Positions 1 through 8,870 of a DNA stretch of 13,139 nucleotides are shown here, piece after piece. The stretch's first letter is position 1; the number at the start of each line of letters is the position of its first letter. This DNA is from Cyclostephanos tholiformis (Eukaryota > Bacillariophyta > Thalassiosirophyceae > Thalassiosirales > Thalassiosiraceae), in contig JALLPB010000756.1 in the NCBI GenBank assembly GCA_036939975.1, positions 1-13,139 of the forward strand, in the 5' to 3' direction. A program made the position numbers and the translations under genes. Under the pieces are notes generated by a model, which was not told where the DNA came from, did no database searches, and saw nothing but the letters and a program-made list of their open reading frames with translations.

Positions 1-105
1 TGGCAACCCTCATCAGAGTGGGCCGCACCATCGTTCATTCAACCAAAGAAGAACAAGACTGTACGCTTTTTAACCAATTTTTGGGAAGTAAACAAAAGGT
101 TAGCT
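1..105 (+). pseudogene. Ty3/gypsy-type reverse transcriptase fragment (truncated at both ends)
   Basis: Frame 1 from the first base reads EWAAPSFIQPKKNKTVRF followed by LTNFWEVNKRL. This matches the conserved start of the retrotransposon reverse transcriptase domain in Ty3/gypsy elements (pattern EW-x-P-x-F-I-x-PKK-x-x-TVRF-x-x-(D/N)FRE-(L/V)NKR). Only about 33 residues are present. The expected continuation (KPYPIP..., then the catalytic region) is missing, because the sequence passes into the tandem repeat at about 105-110; the frame stays open into the repeat until TAA at 220-222. The usual FRE motif reads FWE here, which a CGG to TGG change would explain. The upstream part lies outside the window. 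Family assignment is by motif only. Confidence 0.75.
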
Positions 106-107
106 TC

Positions 108-1345
108 CATAACAAATGAATATAAAAGTTTTGTCTTTGAGCACCTTGATATGCTGTGGATGAGCATATGGGTGCACCGTTACACTATTATACCTCTGCA
201 GGTTGGGGGGGCAAATTTTGAATAATTGGCAAGGCATACCTAGAATGATGGTGTGGTGTCATGGTTGAGGATGTAAACCACTGCTGATTGTATCCCACAT
301 CACATACAAATGTATATAAAGTGTTGTGTTTGAGCACCTTGATATGCTGTGGATGGGCATATGGGTGCACTCCCTTATTCTATTATACCTCTGCAGGGTT
401 GGGGGGGCAAATTTTGAAAACAATGGTGGGGTGTCATGGTTGAGGCTGTAAACCACTGCTGATTGTATCCCACATTCACAACAAATGTATTAAATGTGTT
501 GTGTTTGAGCACCTTGATATGCTCTGGATGGGCATATGGGTGCACTTTTACACTGTTATAACTGTGCAGGTGGGAGGAAAATTTAGGAAAATCGGGGTAC
601 AACGTAGCTCAACTGCTAATGTGGTGTCGTGGTTGAGGCTATAAACCATAGTTGATTGCATCCCACGTCCTTAAAAAATGTATATAAAGTGTTGTGTTTG
701 AGCACCTTTCATATGCTGTGGATGGGCATGTGGGTGCACTCTTACACTTATATAACTCTGCAGTTGGGAGAAAATTTTGGAAAATTGGGGTAAAACATAG
801 CTTGAATGATGGTGTGGTGTCATGGTTGAGGCTGTAAGCCACCGTTGACTGGATCCTATCCATATGGTATGTATTTTAAGAGTTTGAGCACCTTGATAAG
901 CTGTGGATTGGCATATGGGAGCATCCTTGCACTGTTCTACCTATGCAGGTTGGGGGGGCAAAATTTGGAAAATTTGGGGTAAGGTGGAGCTCGGATGATG
1001 TTTTGGTGTCATGGTTGAGGCTGTAAACCACCACTGACTGCATTCCACATTCATATTGTGTGTTTATAAAATGTTGAAGCACCTTCATATGCTATGGATG
1101 AGCATATGGGTGCACTCATACACTGTTATAACTGTGCAAATTGGGGAAAATTTTTGAAAATTGGGGTAAAGCTTAGCTTGTATGATGGTGTGGTGTCATG
1201 GTTGAGGCTGTAAGCCACCATTGACTGGATCCTACATCAATATGGTATATATATAAAGTGTTGATATAGGAGCACTCTTACATTGTTTTACCTATGCAGG
1301 TGGGGGGCAAATTTTGAAAAATAGTTGTATGGCATGTTTGAAATG
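108..1345 (+). repeat. Tandem repeat array, about 6.5 copies of a ~190-bp unit
   Basis: The anchor GAGCACCTT (or close variants) recurs at about 139, 332, 507, 700, 886 and 1076, giving spacings of 193, 175, 193, 186 and 190 bp. A seventh unit (from about 1233) lacks roughly 36 bp around the anchor and fades out near 1345. Each unit carries in order the anchor, a short hairpin (ATATGC, 9-nt loop, GCATAT; 149-169 in the first copy), GGGTGCACTCTTACACTGTT, a TGCAGGTTGGGGGGGCAAAT-like run of G, GGTGTGGTGTCATGGTTGAG, and a CCCACAT end. The 175-bp unit has lost about 18 bp between the G run and GGTGTGG. Short frames exist on the minus strand, but they are only the repeat read through and are not coding. 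Several units differ at CG versus CA/TG positions. Confidence 0.93.
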
Positions 1346-3918
1346 AAGTCGGATGCAGGTGTTGGCAGAAGGGCAGTGATGATGATTACATCAAAGTCAA
1401 TCAGAGGTTATTGAAATGGACAAGATCAGCATGGTTGATGGGAATGGCAATGACAGTTATGTCCTGCCTGTGTCACATTCCCCCCATCCCTTTTGTCTTA
1501 TTGTCTGCTGCCCAATTTCCTTTTGTAATTCACCACCCCCTCTTGATGTGTCATCCACTGCCTGCTCACTCCTTCCCACTGCACCCTTTCACACCTACTG
1601 CCCATTGTCACCATTGTCAGCTTATTGTTGGTTTTTATGCTCACCAGCTCTGTTGATGACATGTTATTCATCATGCTCCCCCCTTGTCATTGTCTCCCTC
1701 TCCCATCACCTCCCACCTCCCTTGTTGCTTGCCCCTTTATTGGTTTCCATGTCCTCCAGTGTCATGATTGTCAGGTGAATGTGTTTTTAAGGTGGCAGCA
1801 ACAGAAGCAACTATGGCAATGTTGTTTTCATCATTGTTGGTTCTCCCCATTATCTGTAATCGTCCTCCGTTTTCCAGCTGTTTCTGAATTCAATCACCAT
1901 TTTGTCTCCACCAATGTTGAGGTTCACAAGAATTTATGAGATACTGGTCGTCCCTCCCCTCCCCCTCCCCCTCCCTTGCAGACTTCCTCTCCTCCCACGC
2001 AAGTTTAATTTGACATAAATGTTTCAATTGAATCCCTACAGCCACAAAACTTTGTTCTATCAATCATCATTGTTCTGTGTCTTGTTGGGTGGACATTTCT
2101 TGGCCCCTCTCCCCACCCAACACTGTTGGCATCATGTAACCTCCACTCCTGTCCTCAACAACATTGTGCCCAATGCCCTCAAATGACAACAACCTGCTTT
2201 GTAGTAGTAGTGTTAGCAGTCATTGTACCCCCCAGTAAGCACCACAAAAACAAGAAGGATAATGATGATGGTGAAAAGGATAAGGACAAGTGACATCATC
2301 CAACATTGATCTCAGACTTCCTTCCAAGGAGGGATAATCACCAATCACTCCCAATCCACTGACATTGCCATTGTCACAAACAGCAACAATGACAAAGAAA
2401 CGGTCAATACCATTCCCTTTCTGGCAATTGCTGTTGTGCAAATGACAACATTGCTGTTGCAGACTTTGTCAACATGGTTCAATGATTGCAGGGGGTTAGA
2501 CATTGATCAGAACTGTTGCTGCTGCTATGGCCAACAAAAGAAATTCTGTTGCAGTTTACAGTTGACCACATGCCTTATCCCAGCAATTGCAGAATTTCTC
2601 ACCATCCCTCATAAGTCATAAAGAGGAGACAAAAGGGGATGGGACAATATAATTTACTCTTATTTTTATCAATTATTTTATGCTCCAACAGCAAATCTAC
2701 AAAAAGAACAACAATCGGTGATCACCAGTGCATGTTCAATGAAATAGTACGTGCACATACAATTGCAATTTTACAAATTTTCAAGCAGTACTGCAGAGAA
2801 GAGGTTGCAAATTGCAATCATTGGGTGTGGTGATTTCCATGGCATCAAAACATTGAAATGGTTAAATGCTCATCTGTCCAGTTTTTGGAGGTACAAAATA
2901 AGAGGTTCCCTTCAGAGTAAAAAAACTTTTAAGGCTTTCTGCTAGAAGAAAAAAAGGGAGGGAACAAATAGGCCGAACTAGTAGTAGGAAGAAGTGTGTC
3001 TAAAAAACTCTTGATGAAGTCCATGAGGTCAAGCTTGATTAAAACAGTAGTTGTGATTTATTGCGAGCAACTTTAGGAAGAGTCTGGTGAGGGCTAAGAT
3101 GGGGATAGTACCCAGAGGAGCATGACAATGGGAAAAACAAGATCTATTTTATCCAAAGTCCTACTGCTTGTCTCCTGTCCTACTAGTTTTCCAGATCATG
3201 TCATTGGCAACATCTTTGTAGACTGAGCTGAAGATGGACTCAGCCTCAGATTGAGTCATGTGATGCCTAAGTCACTAGGGCTGCAGCAAGCTTATCATTG
3301 AGAGCCAACTTGATTGCCATTGGCAAGCTTGTTGCCATCAATGATAATGGACATCTAAGGACCCCAGTAGAAATATTCATGCTTGTCCTTTAAGAGTTCC
3401 ATAAACATCTTGGCTGTGTAAAGATAGAGTTGCCCTACAAAAATAGTTGAAATAACAAATGCTAGTACTTGTGTTGCTGTTGCAAATGGTGTGAGTGATA
3501 TTGGCAAGGCCAGCCAGGAAAATAACACATTTGAATTTGTCCTGAGTCTTGCTGCACATGAGCACACTGAACTATATTCACCAGAACAAGACCAAAAACT
3601 GAATGCACTGTCTCACAACCCAGGTCTTGTGAGGTCTCGCAGTGAGACAGATTCCTAATACATAGTCCAAGAATGGAGGATTCTTTTACACAAATCCGCA
3701 GGGGGGATTAATATTTGGTATTTAATCTTTTACTCATACCAACAAGAATTCTAAAGAATTTTTATGGTAAGTGTTTCTTATTTCTCAACATAAATTTCTG
3801 CATGTAGGAATAACCAAAAATATCACTACGTGAAAGTCTGTCTTAGGTGTTCCAGTTGCTGGTAAGGTAGAGATAGTAAGTAAAGTAGTACGCATATTCA
3901 AGAAGGAATTTCTCTTGA
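1346..3918. other. CpG-poor intergenic block, no supported gene
   Basis: No convincing gene is visible in these ~2.6 kb. From about 1460 to 2160 the plus strand is strongly pyrimidine-rich, and 1381-2640 contains only about five CpG dinucleotides. From about 2160 to 2640 the text is dominated by CAA/TTG/CAT/ATG-like words. Short open frames (longest about 120 codons, at 1416-1778) are low-complexity and match nothing I recognise. The stretch 3000-3600, read on the minus strand, gives hydrophobic fragments broken by stops. It could be a decayed mobile element, but no family motif survives. Composition begins to change towards normal as gene 3919-5205 is approached. Confidence 0.6.
1951..1976 (+). 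repeat. C/T-only mirror-like tract (CCCCTC repeats)
   Basis: A run of almost pure C and T built from about three to four copies of CCCCTC or CCCCCT sits in an already pyrimidine-rich stretch. Homopyrimidine mirror tracts like this can form triplex (H-DNA) structures in principle. No gene is close enough to suggest a promoter role. Confidence 0.6.
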
Positions 3919-5205
3919 CTACTCTGACTTCCAAAGATTCAATAGTTCTCCAATACAATCCTGTACATTCGCAACCAGCACCCTTGCCTTCTTTTTGGCT
4001 ACCCGGGTGGCACAGGATCTTTCATCATTTCGTGCGCACCTTTCATCTTCATTTAACTCACTGAGATATGCTTCTTCATCATGATATTTTGTCTGGGCCA
4101 TCTCCAGGCACAACCGTGCTTCAAGCAAAAGAGCCTGCACTTTCCTAATTTGGACAAGCTCAGAATGGAATTCTACACATCCCTCTAGTTTGACTCCTGT
4201 TTTTGCTGCAAGACTCTCCGCCCTCGACAGCAATACATCGATGTCATACTCATCATCTTCAAAGCCTTCAAACATGGAATCATTTTCATCAATTGCAGTA
4301 CCATTACCAGAAGAAAACGCATCTGACATTTTGTCCAAACTACTGCCTCCTCCAATGTTCGTACCTCTTTCAAGGTGCACTTCATCCTTCACTTGATTTA
4401 TTAACAATTTTACCTGATCCTCAGCAGACATATTATCAGGTAACAAATCCCTTTTGCAAGTGCTGTCTGGTAATGTAACTCCCAATCTTCCTAATCCGCG
4501 TTGGATTTCATCCAAACGATTGTTGCTGTTTGGCACACTACCACCGCGAGATCCAGATACGAATGGAGGCGGGACATCGGGCAACAGAGACGAATCAAGC
4601 TTAGCAAGACGCGACTCAAGAGATTGTTGACGATCATCTATTTGATCTGTTGTCGTGGATGATTCGTTACTGCTCTTTTCGAAGTTGACATAGGAAGATT
4701 CTGTGATACCGATTGAGGTGGTGGGACCGTCTTCTACAATTTGTTCCGTTTCACCGACATCTTCCGCGTTCGCTTGAATCCCAACCTCTAACGCTTTCGT
4801 ACAGCCCGAGAATAATCTTTGGAACAACTCATTCCTCTTTTTACTGTCCTCAGAAGAGATCATGGAAAATAATGGATCTAATGACCCAGTACCAGACCTG
4901 GCAACTTCCAGTGTCCTCGAACGATCTTGGTCGTTCTCAAACCGCAAAGCCTCGAGCAAACAGTGACGTCCTTTGTAAAGATATTCTAACGATTGTGCGC
5001 GAAATAACGAAGCCACCTTTCGTTTCTCGACTTTCGAAGATCTGTCGTGACCGCCCTCTCGAATCTGCGAGGAGAGATCGTCGGCCCGGCAACGCAAACA
5101 CATTGACGCGCGACTGTAAAATTCTGCAGATCGCCAGTGGTCCGAGGCTGACTCAAATGCGTTGCCTTTTTTGATCAGCTCAAATGGGTCATCGTCCGAT
5201 GACAT
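3919..5205 (-). CDS. MIT-like domain protein of unknown function, 428 aa
   Basis: A single uninterrupted frame runs from ATG at 5203-5205 (context AAAATGTCA) to TAG at 3919-3921. The frame stays open upstream to a TTG, but no earlier ATG exists, so the AAAATG start is preferred. There is no signal peptide or membrane segment, so the protein is soluble. Residues 7-90 look like a helical bundle resembling the MIT (microtubule-interacting and transport) domain of ESCRT-associated proteins: a GNAFESASDHWRSAEFYSRA helix pair, then after a short basic insertion VASLFRAQSLEYLYKGR, which resembles the MIT third helix. The middle (145-230) is Ser/Thr/Asp-rich and probably disordered, with a helical SLESRLAKLDSSLLPD at 195-210. 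Residues 310-335 are acidic, and 345-425 form a long charged helix, probably coiled coil. If MIT is right, a role in ESCRT-III or endosomal traffic is plausible, but this is inference. It is transcribed divergently from the membrane-protein gene at 5381. Confidence 0.85.
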   Translation of the reverse strand: MSSDDDPFELIKKGNAFESASDHWRSAEFYSRASMCLRCRADDLSSQIREGGHDRSSKVEKRKVASLFRAQSLEYLYKGRHCLLEALRFENDQDRSRTLEVARSGTGSLDPLFSMISSEDSKKRNELFQRLFSGCTKALEVGIQANAEDVGETEQIVEDGPTTSIGITESSYVNFEKSSNESSTTTDQIDDRQQSLESRLAKLDSSLLPDVPPPFVSGSRGGSVPNSNNRLDEIQRGLGRLGVTLPDSTCKRDLLPDNMSAEDQVKLLINQVKDEVHLERGTNIGGGSSLDKMSDAFSSGNGTAIDENDSMFEGFEDDEYDIDVLLSRAESLAAKTGVKLEGCVEFHSELVQIRKVQALLLEARLCLEMAQTKYHDEEAYLSELNEDERCARNDERSCATRVAKKKARVLVANVQDCIGELLNLWKSE

Positions 5206-5380
5206 TTTTACGACCCCGAGGGCGTGACAAAAGGAAGAAGAGGCGCCGACCCGTCGCTCCGGCAACCGGCAATGGAAGGGCGGGTGTTGTTGTTAGTCGT
5301 GAGTGAGGCCCTCTCCCGCCATTTCAGCTTTTCCGCTAGCTCGCATCGTCCGATGTGATTTTCATGGTAGTAGAGCGGGA
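5206..5380. promoter_or_regulatory. Probable bidirectional promoter between two divergent genes
   Basis: Only 175 bp separate the two start codons, which face away from each other, so both 5' UTRs and both core promoters must lie here unless one transcript starts inside the other gene. The stretch is GC-rich, has many CpGs, and has no TATA box near either start. A CTCTCCCGCC word (about 5310-5320) loosely resembles an E2F-type site, but this is too weak to call. Two short upstream ATG frames precede the right-hand gene. Confidence 0.5.
5353..5358 (+). promoter_or_regulatory. Minimal upstream ORF (ATG-TGA start-stop)
   Basis: ATG is followed immediately by TGA, 22 bases before the annotated start at 5381. 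Start-stop elements of this kind stall initiating ribosomes in other eukaryotes. It matters only if the transcript begins upstream of 5353, which cannot be seen from sequence. The context (C at -3) is weak. Confidence 0.35.
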
Positions 5381-5384
5381 ATGA
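5364..5384 (+). promoter_or_regulatory. Six-codon upstream ORF overlapping the main start by ATGA
   Basis: ATG GTA GTA GAG CGG GAA TGA: its stop codon overlaps the main ATG as ATGA (5381-5384). This arrangement can couple termination to re-initiation, or reduce main-frame translation. It has G at +4 but a poor -3 base. The function is inferred. Confidence 0.35.
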
Positions 5385-8211
5385 AGCGGAGTATTGGTAG
5401 AGTAGTACCATACCTAATCGTACGGCGGTGCCTTCGATGGAGAAATTATCCGCGATATCACAACGATTACGACCTTGACATCGACGGGTCCGTTAACATC
5501 GTAGGATCATCCAGCGGCAACGATGCTCACAACAAAGGCCTCGGCGGCGAGAATGTCAACCTAAGCGACAACAATCCGGAATTCGGAAAGGTTGGTTTGC
5601 GCGCATTTCTTGCACGGAGCATGACTTCAAATCGCAATTTACCCGGCGCGCCGTCGTTTGGTATCTCGTGAGTTCAAATCTCGCCACTCGCCTTTCCCTC
5701 CTCTGAGTCGCCATCGTCGGTTCATGATTCCTTTTTGCATTTTTTTCGCCCCTCGGTAATCCCGCAGCACCCTCGATGGGGGAGGGGGGGGACATCGCGC
5801 TCGATCCTATACCGATGGAGGGAGTATCTTGTCGTCATTGACGTCACAAACTTATCACTACAGCTCGGACGATTACAGCCCTCGCCGGCGAAGCTTGAGC
5901 TTGAGTATGATTCACGCGCCATTTCATGGCGGAGGCGGCCATCATCATGTGGCGGGGGAAGTCATTGGATCGTCGTCACTACCAACCGGCCGAGGTTTTC
6001 CTTTCACCCTGCCAATATTTCGACCTCACTCACCTGGAAATATGCGACCCCGGTCAACGACCTGGGATTCTTCGATGGGTGGATTGAGTCTTAAATTGCG
6101 CAAGTCTGAGAGCACGGATTTCATTGATAGCCACGGTGCTGTACGACCTCCTAGCAATTTTACTCGTAGTCTGCCGGGTGGATGTTTTTTTGATGAGAAT
6201 AGTAGCGACGATGGCAATAAAACTGGCGGGTATGACTCTTCTTTAGATTCTGCACACAAGGAAGAGCAAGAAAACGAAAGCGATCTTTGCCCAGGTGCAG
6301 ACGGCGATGGAGAGTCGAACTTCGTTCCAAAGACAAACATGACAACTGAATACGTATTAAACAATTCCGGGAAACACGTCAAATTCGCCGAATTCGAAAC
6401 TTTCGCCGAGCCTGATGATGCGGGAGATTTCCGACAGCGCATGGGCTCAAATATTCCGGCATTACCACAGTACGATACGTGGGACGACGACGAAGAAATT
6501 GTTTGCGCTCCCTCCCGTGAAATGTTACAGAATAACGAAAGGACCTCCTTCGGACAAGACCTCCTTCCTACTACTCTAGCCAAAATGAACCCTTTCCGCG
6601 ACCTATCGTGGAGTTTAGTTGGATCCTGCCTAGTGAGAACCGCCCCGTGCTTCTGGTGCTCGAAAAAAATAGGGATAAGCCCAACTGACAGGGCAATTAT
6701 CATGCGGCTCAATATATTATGTTTTATATTTTGCGTCGTTCAGATACTTGCAGGTATCTTCATGTTCGCCGTCGACTTCAACGGCTATTCTCAGGACAGT
6801 AACGATGGCCCATTCATCGCCGGAATACTCTGGAGTCTTCAGTTGTTTGTTTATTGTATTTCTGTGGTCAGTGCTGTGTTAGGGGTATGGTGTTTGTTTG
6901 CACAGCGGTATTTAAAAGACGTCAATATAGTGGGATCGGGTAAGTAAGCGACAGACGTGTTTCGGCATATTACCTACTCGCATTTACTCCACCCACAAAT
7001 GCATCAGTATTCTAACATGGGCTCAGTTCGATACATGTGGGCACTACTTTGGTTGTTACCACTACAAATCTTTTTCATGATTGGTCTGTTTGGTGAGCCA
7101 GATTATATTCCAGCGACGATTTCGGTGTGCTTTTACTCATCTGTAAACATGTTCCATCCCACCAACACCCAGACTACTATAGAGTCAACGAGGTGTACAC
7201 AAAACACTGGTGGGAAAATCCGTCGATGAAGTTTTGGAGAGAATTATTTTGTGATCCGCCAGGAACTGCGCAACATGAGTGTATGGTGCCGATTAGTGAC
7301 CATAAAACGGAGCAGGATTGGTGCTTGAAATATTACAATGAAACAAATTGCAGCCAAGTTAGAGATGACGCGCAAGCGAAATACAATGCGTTCAGTCGAA
7401 TCTTCTACACTTCGAATGGAATTTGGGCTTGTTTTCTAGTGGTGCTGATGTGGTGCACTCTCTGTATACTACAGGCCATTATAACAGTGCCCATTGTCCA
7501 ACGGTCAAAAGAATCCAACATCCCATTGTGGCTTACTTTGCCTATTGTCGGCTGTTATACCACCGGCTACTTCCTTGGATTTTATCTAAAGGCGTACAAA
7601 ACAGATGCAATTGGATATTTAGACGACATATATTGGATTTCGGTAGCATACCTTGTATCAGGTGGTACTTTTACACTAGCTGGTGAGACGATAGGATTTA
7701 ATACTGTGCTTATATTGTCCAGATTTGTGAAAAGAGATATATATTCAAATATTGCACGCTCCTCTCTGTTTGTTCGTCGTTATCACCGACAGCACTTGTT
7801 GGTTTGTTTCTCAAATTTTACACCGTTTTAAACAGAAGGCAAAGGAGATTCAAACAAGGTGTAGTTGTCATGTTCAATTTCACATTACTACTAACAGTAA
7901 CCGGAGTGGCAACTATCTTTGCGACGAGTCTTATCTACTCTTTGGATATTGTTGATCTTCCATTGGAAAACTATAGAATTATTGCATGTTACCTCGATAC
8001 AGGCGATAGTTGTACTAGTTGCGATAGTAGTGTTGATCCTGCAGACAGGTGTCCTGAGTGGAGCTTAGAAGACGTGAAGAGTGTTTTGCAAACCACACTC
8101 AAACAGAGTGCATCTTTAGCAGCTATTTTTCTTGTTTATGCATTGATCACTCTACGCCATGGATTTCTTCTTTTCCGCCATGTGAGTAGATACCAAATAG
8201 AATATGTATAA
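5381..8211 (+). CDS. Eight-helix membrane protein with two tetraspanin-like modules, 817 aa, five exons
   Basis: Hand model: join(5381..5667, 5768..6939, 7027..7092, 7173..7682, 7793..8211), 2454 nt, in phase at every junction, start ATG 5381, stop TAA 8209-8211. Residues 1-400 are hydrophilic, Gly/His-, Ser- and Asp/Glu-rich and probably disordered and cytosolic. Helices lie at about 410-432, 445-473, 489-508, 591-614, 627-648, 661-688, 703-728 and 786-806. The loop before helix 4 has four cysteines (535, 545, 559, 568) and an NET sequon at 564; the loop before helix 8 also has four (744, 752, 755, 765). Inner loops are basic (LNRRQRRFK at 691-699), so the positive-inside rule supports N-in, C-in. 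Two successive units of TM-TM-TM-Cys loop-TM recall a duplicated tetraspanin. The classic CCG motif is absent, though CTSC (752-755) is similar, so homology is unproven. A GTGAGT at 8182 could allow an alternative end a few codons shorter. Function unknown. Confidence 0.78.
5668..5767 (+). other. Intron 1 of the eight-helix membrane protein gene (100 bp)
   Basis: Donor CTC|GTGAGT and acceptor CCCGCAG|C, preceded by a strong T/C tract (TTCCTTTTTGCATTTTTTTC). The split is after two bases of a codon. Downstream, frame 5769 is open with no ATG until 5907, which favours an upstream exon supplying the start. Confidence 0.72.
6940..7026 (+). other. Intron 2 of the membrane protein gene (87 bp)
   Basis: Donor CGG|GTAAGT and acceptor GGGCTCAG|TT. 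An earlier AG at 7006-7007 would break the reading phase, so 7026 is chosen. It lies in the basic cytosolic loop between helices 2 and 3. Confidence 0.75.
7093..7172 (+). other. Intron 3 of the membrane protein gene (80 bp)
   Basis: Donor TTTG|GTGAGC and acceptor ACACCCAG|ACTAC. The G and AC rejoin as GAC (Asp), giving ...GLF-DYYRV... at the end of helix 3. Confidence 0.8.
7683..7792 (+). other. Intron 4 of the membrane protein gene (110 bp)
   Basis: Donor GCTG|GTGAGA and acceptor CACCGACAG|CA behind a clear pyrimidine tract (CTCCTCTCTGTTTGTTCGTC). A nearer AG at 7721-7722 would give only a 40-bp intron and the wrong phase. The junction falls inside helix 6 and restores one continuous hydrophobic segment, which supports it. 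Confidence 0.78.
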
Positions 8212-8870
8212 TCATTTAAACATTATTTTGTCTTAAGAGTTAGGTTCGTTACTTTTTCCAACATCACAACGTTTCCCAATGGATGATGGTTCAACGATGC
8301 TACTGCTAAGCTGCAATCTGGAGAGGGCCAGAGATAGGTTCAGACAATCTACGATGATGGCACCAACATAAGAATAGATATCAGCTTACCATCTTAGAGT
8401 GACTGAGAAATATAGTAAAGTTTTTCTGAGATCTGCTGCATAAAATTCTTGCAGTAGTGTCCGGATCTCCTTCTGCTTTGCGTTTGAATGTGCTTGTTGT
8501 CTTGGTGGCGACCCCCCATCAACTTGCTGCAACCCCCCCACCCTCTTTAGTACACAGAGAGTGAGTAAGCCATTCTGAATTCTGACTCCCTACCTCTTTT
8601 AACTGAGTGTGTCAAGAAATCGAAGGTTGTCGAAATTGGACATAAATAATTATTTCGTGACACAGTCGTGAATTGGATATGCGACTGAGAAAGATTTTCT
8701 ACGTAGGAATGAGACCCCTCATTCAACATCGATCAGACTCAGCTCTCTGAAAAAAATTAGACAAGACGACCGGAAGGGGCACCTGACCACGACGTTTTCA
8801 AAATCATCTCATAAGCGCGCACATAATCTACAGTTGATACTCAGTTATTCATTCACATCTCAAGTCTACA
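8212..8870. other. Intergenic: 3' end of membrane gene and promoter/5' UTR of plastid gene
   Basis: No coding signal is visible; a 60-codon frame on the minus strand (8547-8729) has no recognisable features. Two C runs near 8504-8540 are the only local oddity. No canonical AATAAA was found after 8211. The A/T-rich, CpG-containing stretch from about 8780 to 8870 is presumably the plastid gene's promoter and leader. Confidence 0.5.

Noticed and set aside
188..1088. A series of similar 60-75-codon minus-strand frames
   Set aside because: They are the tandem repeat translated; the frames shift between units and start and stop at random points.
108..1345. CRISPR array
   Set aside because: The whole ~190-bp unit is repeated without short direct repeats alternating with unique spacers, and the genome is eukaryotic.
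1411..1939. Overlapping plus-strand open frames of 80-120 codons
   Set aside because: They come from a pyrimidine-rich, CpG-poor stretch; the products are Pro/Ser/Leu/Cys/His low-complexity text with no domain.
3355..3567. Hydrophobic minus-strand frame that might be a membrane protein exon
   Set aside because: It is short, with stops on both sides, no matching splice partners, and low CpG like the surrounding decayed DNA.
5206..5265. Extending the minus-strand gene upstream to 5265
   Set aside because: That start codon is TTG; the first ATG is at 5203-5205 in a good context.
5829..5906. Starting the membrane protein at 5829 or 5907
   Set aside because: 5829 is TTG. 5907 is the first ATG in that exon, but the frame is open back to a strong acceptor at 5767, which joins in phase to an ATG-bearing exon at 5381-5667.
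6026..6712. 228-codon open frame on the minus strand
   Set aside because: It lies antisense to the main exon of the membrane protein, begins nowhere special, has no recognisable domain, and is explained by the codon use of the sense gene.
8182..8237. A further intron (GTGAGT at 8182, AG at 8236-8237)
   Set aside because: Splicing would lead directly to a stop (AGT TAG), so it adds no exon; noted only as a possible alternative end.
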